Positions 20,802 through 30,349 of a DNA stretch of 64,000 bases are shown piece after piece. The position numbers and the translations under genes were made by a program. The notes below the pieces were generated by a model. It did not search any database. It saw only the letters and a list, made by a program, of their open reading frames with translations, and was not told the DNA's origin. Each line of letters begins with the position of its first letter. Positions within the stretch are counted from its first letter, which is position 1. Origin of the DNA: an uncultured Lachnospiraceae bacterium. Its GTDB lineage: Bacteria > Bacillota > Clostridia > Lachnospirales > Lachnospiraceae. The stretch is from positions 1 to 64,000 of the forward strand of contig CAJTUZ010000003.1 in NCBI GenBank assembly GCA_910579735.1, read 5' to 3'.

Positions 20802-21347
20802 TTAAATCTGAACTTTCAGCAATTCTTTCTGTAACTCGTTCAACTTCGTACTGATACTGCTGTCTACCACTCTGTCGCCGATGCGGATCACCATACCGCC
20901 GATCAGCGCCGTATTAATTTCATAGTGCATTTCCATCTTTTTAAAAGATGTTGTATCGAGCAGTCTCTGCTCAATTTTTCTGCACTGTTCTTCTTTCAGG
21001 GGCGTTGCCGTTGTTACGTTCGCAACACCGATCCCTTTATATTTCTTTACTTCCGTAATGAAATAATCAAGAATATCGTCTATATCCTGATAGCGGTCCT
21101 TGGAGATAACAATCGTCAGAAATCCCAGCAGTTCGTCAGACACTCTGCCTTTAAAAACATTTTCGGCAACCTGAAGTTTCTCTTCTTTGATGATTTTGGG
21201 ATGTGTCATCAATTTGCCGAATTCATCATTTTCTTTCAGAATACTCTGAAGTTGTTCGATTTCATCAAGCAGGACATCGACTTTGTTCTCTTCTACCGCA
21301 AGTTCGAACAGCGCATCTCCGTATGTCTTTGAAATTAGCTTAGCCAT
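20802..21347 (-). CDS. atpH: F-type ATP synthase delta subunit
   Basis: 181 residues: an N-terminal helical bundle and a C-terminal segment GIGVANVTTATPLKEEQCRKIEQ, then IGGMVIRIGDRVVDSSI. It joins the peripheral stalk to the top of F1. Its start overlaps the end of atpF by 13 bp, with the SD inside atpF, which suggests translational coupling. Confidence 0.95.
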   Translation of the reverse strand: MAKLISKTYGDALFELAVEENKVDVLLDEIEQLQSILKENDEFGKLMTHPKIIKEEKLQVAENVFKGRVSDELLGFLTIVISKDRYQDIDDILDYFITEVKKYKGIGVANVTTATPLKEEQCRKIEQRLLDTTSFKKMEMHYEINTALIGGMVIRIGDRVVDSSISTKLNELQKELLKVQI

Positions 21348-21898
21348 GTGCCATCACCCATTTCTTTCAGCGTTTCTTCGATAAGACTGTCCTGTACAGT
21401 TGTATCGATCGCCGCATTTACAACCTTTCCTGCCATCAAAGATGCCAATACTACCATCTCGCGCTTCACTTCGTCTGCCGCTTTCTTCTTCTCCAGTTCG
21501 GCTTCCACATTCGCTCTTTCAATGATTCTGGCAGCTTCCGCTTTTGCATCCGCTACGATCTTATTCTCATTTGCCAGTGCTTTCTTTCTCGCTTCGCTTA
21601 AGATGTTTTCCGCTTCTTTATCAATGTCCTTTAACTTGGCTTCATATTCAGCCTTTAATTCTTTTGCATCCGCCATATCTTTGGCAGCGTCTTCCAGTTC
21701 TCCCTTAATTTTGTCCTGACGCTTCTGCATCATATCCCTTACGGGATTAAATAACAGATGTGATGCAGTTAAGAATAATGCAAAGACAGCAATGATCATT
21801 AAGCCGGCATCTGCGATCAACTGCAGATCCAGGTCAAAAAGCCTTGGTTCCATTTCCGCCGATGCCAGTATCAGACCCGTACTTACTATCGTATTCAA
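21335..21898 (-). CDS. atpF: F-type ATP synthase b subunit
   Basis: 187 residues: one N-terminal transmembrane helix (about residues 28-52, ADAGLMIIAVFALFLTASHLL), then a long charged Ala/Glu/Lys coiled coil that forms the peripheral stalk. The SD AAGGAGG is about 13 nt from the ATG at 21898, a little far, but no better start exists. It sits between atpE and atpH. Confidence 0.93.
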   Translation of the reverse strand: MNTIVSTGLILASAEMEPRLFDLDLQLIADAGLMIIAVFALFLTASHLLFNPVRDMMQKRQDKIKGELEDAAKDMADAKELKAEYEAKLKDIDKEAENILSEARKKALANENKIVADAKAEAARIIERANVEAELEKKKAADEVKREMVVLASLMAGKVVNAAIDTTVQDSLIEETLKEMGDGTWLS

Positions 21899-21942
21899 GC
21901 CTTACGCCTCCTTTCTTCTCAACATTTGCCAGAAGGCGTCTA

Positions 21943-22212
<270 letters not shown>

Positions 22213-22303
22213 TTAAATATACTTGTTTCATTCTTTTCTCAAACCGCGGCATTTGTACGTCCGCACAAGAACCGCAATTGAAAAATCTCTGATTTTCCAA
22301 TCT

Positions 22304-23023
22304 TTATTCTGTCGTACATGCATCCGTAACATATGTCATCGTCAGCATACAGAATACATAAGTCTGGATTGCTCCGGAAAACAGATCGAAATAAACGTGA
22401 AGCGCCGCCGGCCATATAATTGCTATTTTAGACAGCAATCCGTAGATCAGAGCCATCATGACAGTGCCGGATAATACGTTTGCAAACAGACGCAAAGACA
22501 AAGAAATCGGCACCGCGACATCTCCTATCATATTAATAGGCGCCCAGAACGGCCACGGATCACATAGTCCGGCAATAACGCCCTTTACTTTCTGGTATCT
22601 GAACTTATTGAAATGAATCAATGTAAAAGTCATGATACCAAGCGGCAGCGTGACGCCGTAGTCAGCCGTAGGCGGCCGCAGACCGAACAATCCGGAAATA
22701 TTGCTCAACAGAATAAAAATAAAGATTGTTCCGATATAATTTCTGAACTGGGGTGAAAACTTACCCATAACACCGCCGACCATTTTGTCGAGCATTTCCA
22801 CGACCAGCTCCACAATATTCTGAAAAGTCCCCGGAACTTCGGACGCTTTCTTAACGGCTCTGTTGGCCGCAATACAGAATCCGATGATCACCATCATAAC
22901 GATCAGAACGCAGACGTGAGTCGTTGTAATCCATACTGTCTGCCCAAAGAGCTGATAAGAAAAAACGCCATGCACCATAAAATCAATATCAGCGCCCCCG
23001 GACATTAGCACTCCCTGCCCCAT
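22304..23023 (-). CDS. atpB: F-type ATP synthase a subunit
   Basis: 239 residues with five to six membrane helices; forms the ion half-channels against the c ring. The essential arginine is in SLSLRLFANVLSG, and the last helix has HVYFDLFSGAIQTYVF. The SD GGAGGTGAGAG precedes ATG 23023. It follows atpI by 25 bp. A 109-bp gap before atpE contains no gene. Confidence 0.95.
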   Translation of the reverse strand: MGQGVLMSGGADIDFMVHGVFSYQLFGQTVWITTTHVCVLIVMMVIIGFCIAANRAVKKASEVPGTFQNIVELVVEMLDKMVGGVMGKFSPQFRNYIGTIFIFILLSNISGLFGLRPPTADYGVTLPLGIMTFTLIHFNKFRYQKVKGVIAGLCDPWPFWAPINMIGDVAVPISLSLRLFANVLSGTVMMALIYGLLSKIAIIWPAALHVYFDLFSGAIQTYVFCMLTMTYVTDACTTE

Positions 23024-23048
23024 ACTCTCACCTCCTTATACACATATT

Positions 23049-23450
23049 TTAAATCTTGAAAACCCTGGAACTGATTTTGCGGGTAAAAGGCTGCATATAT
23101 GCTGATGCCTTCATTCCCATATAACCTAAAAAGGCAAAAAGCGGATTGGCAAATCCGCTTACTGCGAGCAACGCCATGACGAGCACCAGAATAAAATACC
23201 GGATCAGATAATGTGCGCCGGCTGTTTTCGACGCATCTTTGGAGATCATATCAAGACTCCTGTCTATCGTCCACCACATATGGACAGAACCTGCGATACC
23301 GAGTATCACGCCGATCCATAATCCTATACTATATTCGGGTCTTTTGGAAAAAAACAAAATGATAATCTGACATACGATACCGTACAGAAAAATACCCAGA
23401 CAAAGGTCGAATAAAGTTGCATCAATTTTTATCTTCCCGTTTCCTTCCAT
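23049..23450 (-). CDS. atpI: ATP synthase subunit I-like membrane protein
   Basis: 133 residues with about four hydrophobic helices (IFLYGIVCQIIILFF, IGLWIGVILGIAGSVHMWW, YLIRYFILVLVMALLAVSGF, plus a short C-terminal one). In sodium-translocating and other bacteria, subunit I assists c-ring assembly. Its start overlaps the end of atpZ by 29 bp. Sequence conservation in this family is low, so position in the operon is a main part of the evidence. Confidence 0.8.
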   Translation of the reverse strand: MEGNGKIKIDATLFDLCLGIFLYGIVCQIIILFFSKRPEYSIGLWIGVILGIAGSVHMWWTIDRSLDMISKDASKTAGAHYLIRYFILVLVMALLAVSGFANPLFAFLGYMGMKASAYMQPFTRKISSRVFKI

Positions 23451-23709
23451 GCTTATCTTCTTTCTGATTGCTTTTCAAATGCTGTCTTGTCACAGCAGGT
23501 TCTTCATAGATCTTCTTTGCAAACCGGAATACATTTCTGAACCCGGCAACGGCCCCAATGAAAAAAAGAACAACTACCCAAAAAGAAGTCCCGCACTTCT
23601 TATCTATGAATATCCCGAGAAAAGAGCACAGGAAAATGGGAACAAGCATATTAATGCCGAATTGGCTGATCATCATAAGCGAGTGATAAACATTCCTATT
23701 ATATTTCAC
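23422..23709 (-). CDS. atpZ: AtpZ-like small membrane protein, first gene of ATP synthase operon
   Basis: 95 residues: two membrane helices (GINMLVPIFLCSFLGIFID and SFWVVVLFFIGAVAGFRNVF) and a basic tail. The pattern of Gly-rich helices separated by DKKCGTS matches the AtpZ/'synthase gene 1' family, thought to help Mg2+ uptake or complex assembly. It starts about 34 bp downstream of the predicted promoter, so it leads the operon. Confidence 0.82.
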   Translation of the reverse strand: MKYNRNVYHSLMMISQFGINMLVPIFLCSFLGIFIDKKCGTSFWVVVLFFIGAVAGFRNVFRFAKKIYEEPAVTRQHLKSNQKEDKHGRKREDKN

Positions 23710-23742
23710 AGCTGTTCCCCTTCTTTTTTATACACAACTAGA

Positions 23743-23771
23743 ATTATACCCATTTTTTGGATCGATGTCCA
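23743..23771 (-). promoter_or_regulatory. Promoter of the ATP synthase operon
   Basis: On the minus strand, TGGACA (23766-23771) and a perfect TATAAT (23743-23748) are separated by exactly 17 bp. This is a sigma-A type promoter just upstream of atpZ. Confidence 0.8.
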
Positions 23772-23801
23772 GTAGAATCGTTGAAGTTACTTAAATTTTC
23801 G

Positions 23802-23830
23802 TTGACTTTTTTCCCTAAGAAGTGTAATTT
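23802..23830 (+). promoter_or_regulatory. Promoter of the DUF402 gene
   Basis: TTGACT (23802-23807), a 17-bp spacer and TAATTT (23825-23830), 33 bp before the start codon. It is divergent from the ATP synthase promoter. Confidence 0.7.
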
Positions 23831-23863
23831 AATTATAACTAAAATACATAGCAAGGAGACCCT

Positions 23864-24346
23864 ATGCCAGCACCCATATTATACCGTAAAAGAATCATTC
23901 CCGAAGAATGTATTCTGCTAAAAGACGACAAGATACTCTACCAGGACGAGCAGGTCATTGTGACCGGCTGGCAGACGCTCAAACCCAAAAAGGACCTGCA
24001 CCACGGTTACTCCTGCTACTTTCTGAAAGAAGGCTGCAAAGTCAGCAAATTCTACAAAGAAGACGATACCTTCCTGTTCTGGTATTGCGACATCGTCGAA
24101 TACGACTATGATGCCGCAGCCAATACTTATGTCGTTACAGATCTGCTCGCCGACGTCATCGTCTATCCGGATGGCTTTGTTAAGGTCGTGGATATCGACG
24201 AACTTGTCACCGCTTTGAATGAAAAACTCATTTCCGAAGATACCCTAAAAAAATCCCTGCTCAGTCTGAGTAATCTGTTGGAGATCATATACTCCGGCAA
24301 TTTTCATAAACTGCAGACTCCCATTGAGCAGGTATTATCTTCTTAA
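23864..24346 (+). CDS. DUF402-domain protein
   Basis: 160 residues, starting at ATG 23864 after AAGGAGA. The core WYCDIVEYDYDAAANTY followed by VTDLLADVIVYPDGFVKVVDIDEL is the DUF402 signature: a beta-barrel that in studied relatives is an RNA-associated or nucleoside-diphosphate phosphatase-like domain. A C-terminal helical tail (about 110-160) follows. It is a single-gene transcript, divergent from the ATP synthase operon and convergent with the wall hydrolase gene. The exact activity of this member is not clear. Confidence 0.78.
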   Translation: MPAPILYRKRIIPEECILLKDDKILYQDEQVIVTGWQTLKPKKDLHHGYSCYFLKEGCKVSKFYKEDDTFLFWYCDIVEYDYDAAANTYVVTDLLADVIVYPDGFVKVVDIDELVTALNEKLISEDTLKKSLLSLSNLLEIIYSGNFHKLQTPIEQVLSS

Positions 24347-24391
24347 AGACATTTTCCGAATGTTCTTTGATCTGAAATTATAATTTTATCC

Positions 24392-25591
24392 CTAATAAAA
24401 AATGTGTCCGCCTATCGTATAACGCGGCACGATCCCCTCTACCGGCGTTCTGAAATAAACACAGTTTCCGACATTGGTCGTTCCGGACATCACTGCGTCC
24501 GCCGCCTGATAACAGCCTGCGGTAGCTCTTCCTTCCGTAAGAGCTAATGCCAGTCTTCCGCTCGCCACCGGTGAAAACTGTCCCGATTGATAAATAACAC
24601 CCACTATCGTATCTGGATAGACCGAACTGAGCACTCTATTCATCACAACGGAACCTACCGCAACCTGCCCGGTATAGGATTCCCCGCCTGCTTCACAATA
24701 GATCAGATTGGCGAGCAGGTATCTGTCTCCCTCTGCAAAACTGACTTCCGAAATATCTCTCCAGCTCGACTGATTTGCGAGTTCCGCCATACGCAGTTCT
24801 TCTGCAAGTTTGGCTTTTAATGCCGTAATATTTTCTTCCTGCTCCTTGATCTGCTGTTCGTATGCCAGTGCGGCCGCTTCCGCATCGGAAATCTGATTGG
24901 ACGTGGATGCAAGAGAATTACTTGCCTGACTGACGAGTCCCGATACGCGGCTCTGTTCCGCCACCACCTGCACCTTGTATGCATCCAGCTCGCTCATATC
25001 CGTTTCAAGCTGCGCTTTCGCCAGTTCCAGATCCGCCGCTATCGCTTCGATCTGTGCCTGCGTATCCTTATATTCCTGCAACGTCTTCTGCTCATAGGCA
25101 GACAATTGTTCAATATAGTCGCTGCGGTTTAACAGCTCGGCAAAACTGCCCGCCGAAAGAAGCATCTCCAGATACAGATCGTCGCTCTTTTCATACATAA
25201 ACTGGATCTGCAGCTTCATCGTCTCATATTGTTGGTCTTTTACGGCGATCGCTTCCTCAAGTTCCTGATTGGTCACTGCGATCATTTCATTCGTTTCTTC
25301 GATCTCAGCTTCTTTGTCGGCAATCTTGGCTTCCAGCTCGCTTAAATTATTGCTTACCTGAGACAATTCCGTATTTAAGGTCGATAAAGTACCTTCCAGA
25401 GAATCTTTCTGTTCATTCAAAGTCTCCAGATTGTCCCTTGTCGTATCCAGCTGTGACTGTGTTTCGTTCCTTTCCTGCTCCGCCTCTTCGATCTGCTGTC
25501 TCGTCGCATCCGTAGCATAAACAGAAACCGGTACTGCCCCGATCAACAAGATAAATACGAGAAGAACTGCCGTATTCTGTTTAAATCTCAT
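24392..25591 (-). CDS. Secreted coiled-coil cell wall hydrolase (SleB-type)
   Basis: 399 residues from ATG 25591, which has GGAGGAACC upstream; an in-frame ATG 36 bp earlier lacks an SD. A signal peptide (FKQNTAVLLVFILLIGAVPVSVYA) is followed by about 250 residues of coiled coil rich in Glu, Gln and Leu, similar to the N-terminal region of PcsB/CwlO-type proteins. The C-terminal 115 residues are a Hydrolase_2/SleB domain: LANLIYCEAGGESYTGQVAVGSVVMNRV (catalytic Glu in the EA(G/E) motif), GQFSPV and NCVYFRTPV. SleB enzymes are lytic transglycosylases used in spore cortex or wall cleavage. Confidence 0.87.
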   Translation of the reverse strand: MRFKQNTAVLLVFILLIGAVPVSVYATDATRQQIEEAEQERNETQSQLDTTRDNLETLNEQKDSLEGTLSTLNTELSQVSNNLSELEAKIADKEAEIEETNEMIAVTNQELEEAIAVKDQQYETMKLQIQFMYEKSDDLYLEMLLSAGSFAELLNRSDYIEQLSAYEQKTLQEYKDTQAQIEAIAADLELAKAQLETDMSELDAYKVQVVAEQSRVSGLVSQASNSLASTSNQISDAEAAALAYEQQIKEQEENITALKAKLAEELRMAELANQSSWRDISEVSFAEGDRYLLANLIYCEAGGESYTGQVAVGSVVMNRVLSSVYPDTIVGVIYQSGQFSPVASGRLALALTEGRATAGCYQAADAVMSGTTNVGNCVYFRTPVEGIVPRYTIGGHIFY

Positions 25592-25643
25592 AAGGTTCCT
25601 CCGCAATGTACATTTCATACATTCCAAACGTTTTGTATACCTT

Positions 25644-26081
25644 TTACTTCAACGCCTCATTGATCATATTAATTCTTCTCTGGTGCTTCTCTTCTCCGGA
25701 AAACTCCGTATGCAGAAAAGTATCTACAATACTGAGCGCCAGATTATTGCCGATGATGCCGCCGCCCATCGCCAGCACATTGGCATCATTATGCTGTCTT
25801 GTAAGCTGCGCCGATACCGTGTCCGCACATAAAGCACACCGGATACCCGGGATCTTATTGGCTATAATGGATATACCGATTCCCGTTGTACAGATAACGA
25901 TTCCCTTTTCACAGGTGCCATCCGCTACCGCTTCCGCTACTGCCCTGCCGTAAATCGGATAATCACAGGAACTCTTGTCTTTACAGCCAAAATCTTTGTA
26001 TGCAATTCCCTTTTCTTCCAGATAAGCAATTACCGCCTGTTTCAGATCATAACCGCCGTGGTCGCTTCCAATTCCTATCAT
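25644..26081 (-). CDS. rpiB: Ribose-5-phosphate isomerase B
   Basis: 145 residues. Interconverts ribose 5-phosphate and ribulose 5-phosphate in the pentose phosphate pathway. It shows the family start IGIGSDHGGYDLK, the DxG block DFGCKDKSSCDYP, and the active-site Cys in ICTTGIGISIIANK (the usual text is GTG). ADTVSAQLTRQHNDANVLAMGG is also standard. The start at 26081 follows AGGAGGAATG. It lies between sua5 and the wall hydrolase on the same strand. Confidence 0.95.
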   Translation of the reverse strand: MIGIGSDHGGYDLKQAVIAYLEEKGIAYKDFGCKDKSSCDYPIYGRAVAEAVADGTCEKGIVICTTGIGISIIANKIPGIRCALCADTVSAQLTRQHNDANVLAMGGGIIGNNLALSIVDTFLHTEFSGEEKHQRRINMINEALK

Positions 26082-26155
26082 TGTACATTCCTCCTAATAA
26101 TTTCATATGTTATTTAATTTTGCTTTCTTCCTGCTTTTTTCATTTACCTTCGCTG

Positions 26156-27205
26156 CTATACGTGGACGACTTTATGCCCCGCCGCTTTTAAGAGCCTGTT
26201 CATAATCGCCTGTCCAAGCCCCGCTGCCGTAAAAGATTCCGAAAAGATCACCGTCACGTCTTCATCATCAAACTCCCGCAGGATCCGGTATAAAGTTCGG
26301 GCAATAGCCGCTTCATCGGCCCTGTCTCCCACGCTTTTACAGCTGTCTCCCCGGTAATCCGCTATCGTGGCATTCGTTCCGATAATTCCCACTTTACCGC
26401 CTTCTTCCCGCAGTCTGAGCGCCTGTTCGTTAATATAATCCACAACGCGTCTCTCTGCTCCATCCACGATCGTCAGATCACCTTTGGGTGCATAATGCCT
26501 GTATTTCATTCCCGGCGCCTTCGGCGCCTGCCCATCGGAACAGGACATCATCGTTTCATCCTCGCTTACCGACTGCAGCACATCTTTTAACATTTCTTTC
26601 GTAACAAATCCCGGCCGGAGTATCGTCGGTTCTTCTCCCGTCATGTCAACGATCGTGGATTCCAGACCGATTTCCACGTCTCCGCCATCAAGGATCATCT
26701 CGATCCTCCCCCGCATGTCCTCCGCCACATAACCGGCCGCTGTCGGACTCGGCCGTCCGGAACGATTGGCGCTCGGCGCCGCCACATAGCCGCCGGCTTC
26801 CCTGATAAAGGCGGCGGCGACAGGATTTGATGGCATCCTGACCGCAACCGTATTTAAACCGCCTGTCGTTTCATAGGGAACAGCCTCTGATTTTTCAAAG
26901 ATCATCGTAAGAGGTCCCGGCCAAAATACCGCCGCCAGTTTTCGGGCCGCTTCCGGTATCTCTTTTACGAGCAGATGCAGATCTTCGATCCGGTATATAT
27001 GAACAATCAGCGGATTGTCCGAAGGTCTTCCCTTCGCCGCGTAGATCTTCTTTGCAGAAGCCGGATTCAGGGCGTCTCCGCCCAGACCATAGACGGTTTC
27101 CGTCGGAAAAGCGACTAGGCCGCCGGCTTTTATGATCTCTCCGGCCTGCCGGATCCATTCTGCATTTATATGCTGTTCATCTATTTGCAGGATCTGTGTT
27201 TCCAC
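26156..27205 (-). CDS. sua5: Threonylcarbamoyl-AMP synthase (Sua5/YwlC)
   Basis: 349 residues, GTG start at 27205 behind GGACGGAG. The N-terminal YrdC domain (about 1-205) has GGLVAFPTETVYGLG, KIYAAKGRPSDNPL and PSANRSGRPSPT. A C-terminal Sua5 domain follows, with MKYRHYAPKGDLTIVDG at the junction, which YrdC/TsaC alone lacks. It makes threonylcarbamoyl-adenylate from Thr, bicarbonate and ATP for t6A at position 37 of ANN-decoding tRNAs. tcdA, which converts t6A to cyclic t6A, lies 3 kb upstream on the same strand. Confidence 0.95.
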   Translation of the reverse strand: METQILQIDEQHINAEWIRQAGEIIKAGGLVAFPTETVYGLGGDALNPASAKKIYAAKGRPSDNPLIVHIYRIEDLHLLVKEIPEAARKLAAVFWPGPLTMIFEKSEAVPYETTGGLNTVAVRMPSNPVAAAFIREAGGYVAAPSANRSGRPSPTAAGYVAEDMRGRIEMILDGGDVEIGLESTIVDMTGEEPTILRPGFVTKEMLKDVLQSVSEDETMMSCSDGQAPKAPGMKYRHYAPKGDLTIVDGAERRVVDYINEQALRLREEGGKVGIIGTNATIADYRGDSCKSVGDRADEAAIARTLYRILREFDDEDVTVIFSESFTAAGLGQAIMNRLLKAAGHKVVHV

Positions 27206-27274
27206 AATTGCTCCGTCCTTTTTCTTTTTGTGCTCATTATATCATATTTTTTTTAAAAAACCATCTCTCTTTTT

Positions 27275-27988
27275 CTATTTCAGGCTGTTGATGTAGCGCA
27301 GAACGCCGAGGTGAATTGCCCATGCCAGCTTCTCCTGATAATAACCGGATTCCAGTTTCTGTGATTCACTGCCATTGGAAAGGAAACCGCATTCCACGAT
27401 CACGATCGGCGACGACGTTTTTTTCAGCAGATAATAGCTGTCATTACTTTTGGCGACGCGTGTATTGTCCGGATCGACCTCTTTTAATAACAGCTGTTGT
27501 ATCTCCTCGGCAAGCAGTTTGCTCTGTTCACTGCCGGTATAATAAAATGTCTGTGCGCCATGCACATATTCTTCATGATAACTGTTCTGGTGAATGCTGA
27601 TTGTCACAGCAGGATCCGCCTGCTCTATGACCTCCACCCGCCTTTTCATATCCTGTACCTTTTTATTGGAAGCATCTTCGTCATATAACCCGGCGTCGGA
27701 ATCCCTTGTCAGAATGACCTCTACATCCGCCATCTCCAGAAACATCTGTAATTTCCTGGCAATCTCCAGATTAATATCTTTTTCCAGCGCTCCGTTAACG
27801 CCCACCTTACCGGGATCGGCGCCGCCATGTCCCGCATCTATGACCACGCGTGGCCGTTTTTCTTCGGTAACGACATGATCGGAGGACGTTCTTACAACGT
27901 TCCGGTTCACAATAAAATAGGCAGACAGCGCAAAAAGCACCGCCGCCATGATCCTGATCGTCACCTGATACCGCTTTTCTCGTTCCAT
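27275..27988 (-). CDS. cwlD: CwlD-like N-acetylmuramoyl-L-alanine amidase
   Basis: 237 residues, the same length as Bacillus CwlD. One N-terminal membrane anchor (RIMAAVLFALSAYFIVNRNVV) is followed by an Amidase_3 domain: VVIDAGHGGADPGKVG (zinc His), the acidic GALEKDINLEIA (zinc Glu), ISIHQNSYHE (zinc His) and IVIVECGFLSN (catalytic Glu). CwlD removes peptide side chains during muramic-lactam formation in spore cortex, so this gene hints at sporulation, but other Amidase_3 enzymes are similar. The start ATG follows GGGGATAAGC. Confidence 0.85.
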   Translation of the reverse strand: MEREKRYQVTIRIMAAVLFALSAYFIVNRNVVRTSSDHVVTEEKRPRVVIDAGHGGADPGKVGVNGALEKDINLEIARKLQMFLEMADVEVILTRDSDAGLYDEDASNKKVQDMKRRVEVIEQADPAVTISIHQNSYHEEYVHGAQTFYYTGSEQSKLLAEEIQQLLLKEVDPDNTRVAKSNDSYYLLKKTSSPIVIVECGFLSNGSESQKLESGYYQEKLAWAIHLGVLRYINSLK

Positions 27989-28082
27989 ATGCTTATCCCC
28001 GCATACCTTATTGTTATACTGTATGCGCAGATCGTGTAAAATATATCCATTCCCGCCTTACCATGTAGATTTGCCGCGGATA

Positions 28083-28505
28083 TCAGGCCTTCTCCTCAAT
28101 ATCGCTGACCGGTTTTTCAAGTCCCTGAATGACAAGGTGATTTTTCTCTGCGTAATCCCACAACGCTGCGTGAATCGCCTCTTCTGCGAGCAGAGAACAG
28201 TGTACCTTGACAGGCGGCAGACCGTCCAGCGCTTCCATGACCGCCTTATTGGTTACCTGCAGCGCTTCCTGCACAGTCTTTCCTTTTACAAGTTCCGTCG
28301 CCATGCTGCTTGTTGCAACGGCCGCGCCGCAGCCAAACGTTTTGAATTTAGCCTCCCGGATAACGCCTTCACTGTCTATATCCAGATAAATACGCATAAT
28401 ATCTCCGCATTTTGCATTGCCGACCGTTCCCACGCCGCTTGCATTTTCTATTTCTCCGACATTTCTCGGATGATTAAAATGATCCATTACCTTATCGCTG
28501 TACAT
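28083..28505 (-). CDS. nifU: NifU/IscU-type iron-sulfur scaffold
   Basis: 140 residues from ATG 28505, 7 nt after GAGAGGGA; upstream in-frame codons give an unlikely extension. The three cluster-binding cysteines are Cys33 (NAKCGD), Cys59 (FGCGAA) and about Cys102 (VHCSLLAEEA). The protein takes sulfur from NifS and builds clusters for transfer to target proteins. It lies 100 bp downstream of nifS and ahead of cwlD. Targets in this window include the PFL activase and the ferredoxin. Confidence 0.93.
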   Translation of the reverse strand: MYSDKVMDHFNHPRNVGEIENASGVGTVGNAKCGDIMRIYLDIDSEGVIREAKFKTFGCGAAVATSSMATELVKGKTVQEALQVTNKAVMEALDGLPPVKVHCSLLAEEAIHAALWDYAEKNHLVIQGLEKPVSDIEEKA

Positions 28506-28605
28506 AGCCGTATCCCTCTCTTTCCTGTCCATTTGCATCATTGATCCCAAAACTTCGTTTCTCTCATGCCTGCCGTACCATACAGACAGACTTCGCCGCG
28601 CCATT

Positions 28606-29790
28606 CTATAACGCCTGCTTTTTTATAAAATCTTCATATAACGGCGACATATTTCTGAGTCTCTCTACAATCTCTTTTATTTTCTCTACCGTATAATCAA
28701 TCTCTTCTTTGGTTGTTTTTTCCGACAGCGTAAGCCGCAGCGAACCGTGGGCAATCTCATGCGCAAGGCCAATGGCCAGCAGCACATGGGAAGGATCGAG
28801 CGCCCCGGAAGTACATGCGGAACCGCTGGATGCACAGATCCCGTTCTGATCCAGCAGAATTAAAAGCGACTCTCCTTCAATGAACCGGAAACAAAAATGT
28901 GCGTTTCCCGGCAGTCTTTGCGTCCGATCTCCATTCAGACGGGAATACGGAATCTCCGTCAGCACACGGTCGATCAGATAATCCCGCAGCTCCGTTTCCT
29001 TCTCCTTGCGCTCTGCCATATCATGAAATGCCATTTCGGCCGCTTTGCCGAAACCGACAATGCCTGCCGTATTATGCGTACCGGCTCTTCTTTGTCTCTC
29101 CTGTGCCCCGCCGTGAATAAAAGAACCGATCTTTGTTCCTTTTCGGATATAAAGGAATCCGATTCCTTTCGGACCGTTTATTTTATGCGCGCTTGCGCTC
29201 AGCAGATCGATATGCATGGCGTTTACATCAAGCGGAATATGTCCGAAGGCCTGCACGGCATCCGTATGGAACAAAATGCCGTTTTCTTTGGCGATCTCTC
29301 CGATCTCGCGCAGCGGTTCTATTGTTCCGATCTCATTATTGGCCGCCATAACGGAAATAAGCGCCGTATTTGCACGAATCGCCGCCTTTACGTCTTCCGG
29401 ACGGACAAACCCGTTTTCATCCACATCCAGATAGGTCACTTTACAGCCTCTTTTTTCAAGATACTGCGCGCTGTGAAGGACCGCGTGGTGCTCTATCTTC
29501 GTCGTGATAATATGTGCCCCTTCCCTGCCGAATGTCTCCACCGCGGCTTTTAACGCCCAGTTATCGGATTCACTGCCGCCGCCCGTAAAATAAATTTCCT
29601 CCGGTACGGCGCCGATACCGGCTGCCAGGGCCGCACGCGCTTCATTCACCGCTTTCGCCGCTTTCCCGGCAAACGTATAGATTGCGGAAGGGTTGCCGTA
29701 GTACTGCGTAAAATATGGCAGCATGGCATCCAATACTTCCGGGTATACCTGAGTTGTCGCCGCGTTATCCAAATAGATCAGCTTATCCAT
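28606..29790 (-). CDS. nifS: Cysteine desulfurase (NifS family)
   Basis: 394 residues from ATG 29790. A second ATG at 29802 is in frame, but its SD spacing of 3 nt looks too short, so the start is a little uncertain. This PLP enzyme shows YLDNAATTQVYPEV at the N terminus, SASAHKINGPKGIGF with the PLP lysine (about 200) and the catalytic Cys in SSGSACTSGALDPSHVL (about 325). It supplies sulfur to the NifU scaffold gene just downstream, and possibly to TcdA or tRNA thiolation. An IscR-like regulator lies 85 bp upstream. Confidence 0.95.
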   Translation of the reverse strand: MDKLIYLDNAATTQVYPEVLDAMLPYFTQYYGNPSAIYTFAGKAAKAVNEARAALAAGIGAVPEEIYFTGGGSESDNWALKAAVETFGREGAHIITTKIEHHAVLHSAQYLEKRGCKVTYLDVDENGFVRPEDVKAAIRANTALISVMAANNEIGTIEPLREIGEIAKENGILFHTDAVQAFGHIPLDVNAMHIDLLSASAHKINGPKGIGFLYIRKGTKIGSFIHGGAQERQRRAGTHNTAGIVGFGKAAEMAFHDMAERKEKETELRDYLIDRVLTEIPYSRLNGDRTQRLPGNAHFCFRFIEGESLLILLDQNGICASSGSACTSGALDPSHVLLAIGLAHEIAHGSLRLTLSEKTTKEEIDYTVEKIKEIVERLRNMSPLYEDFIKKQAL

Positions 29791-29874
29791 GTTATCATCC
29801 ACTCCTTTTCATTTCATCTGTTATTTAAAATCCTGTTTTCCTTTCAGCCTGCAATATTCCTTTTGCATCCTGCT

Positions 29875-30309
29875 TCATGTGCCGGCCGAAACGTCAGCAT
29901 CCTGCTGCCAGGCAAGCATATCCGCCAGGGTAATATCATCCACCACGGCATTCACGGCATCATTTATCCTCTGCCAGATCCTGATCGCGGCGCACCCCGC
30001 TTCACGTTTACAGGTCTCCGCATTCTCTCCGACACAGCCAACCGGCGCCAGATCACCTTCTGTCAGCCGCAGGATCATGCCTACCGTATACTCGGACGGA
30101 TCTTTTCTTAGAAGATATCCGCCCTGCGCTCCCCTGACGCTTTTCACATAACCGGCTTTATTCAGTACAGATACGATCTGTTCCAGATATTTATCTGATA
30201 TTTCCTGTCTTCTGGCGACATCCTTCAAACTGACGGGCGCTCCCTTCTGATATGCCGCAAGATCCAGCATCAACCGCAGTGCGTACCGTCCTTTCGTCGA
30301 TATTTTCAT
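29875..30309 (-). CDS. Rrf2-family regulator (IscR-like)
   Basis: 144 residues. The winged helix is MKISTKGRYALRLMLDLA...SLKDVARRQEISDKYLEQIV with the wing RGAQGGYLL. Three cysteines, C92, C100 and C106, match the [2Fe-2S] ligand set of IscR (C92, C98, C104), so it probably senses cluster status and controls the nifS-nifU genes that follow. In Clostridia such regulators repress when cluster-loaded. The start ATG 30309 follows AAGGGAGAAAA. Confidence 0.92.
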   Translation of the reverse strand: MKISTKGRYALRLMLDLAAYQKGAPVSLKDVARRQEISDKYLEQIVSVLNKAGYVKSVRGAQGGYLLRKDPSEYTVGMILRLTEGDLAPVGCVGENAETCKREAGCAAIRIWQRINDAVNAVVDDITLADMLAWQQDADVSAGT

Positions 30310-30349
30310 ATATTTTCTCCCTTCCGGAATCCGCTGTCAAATACATGCG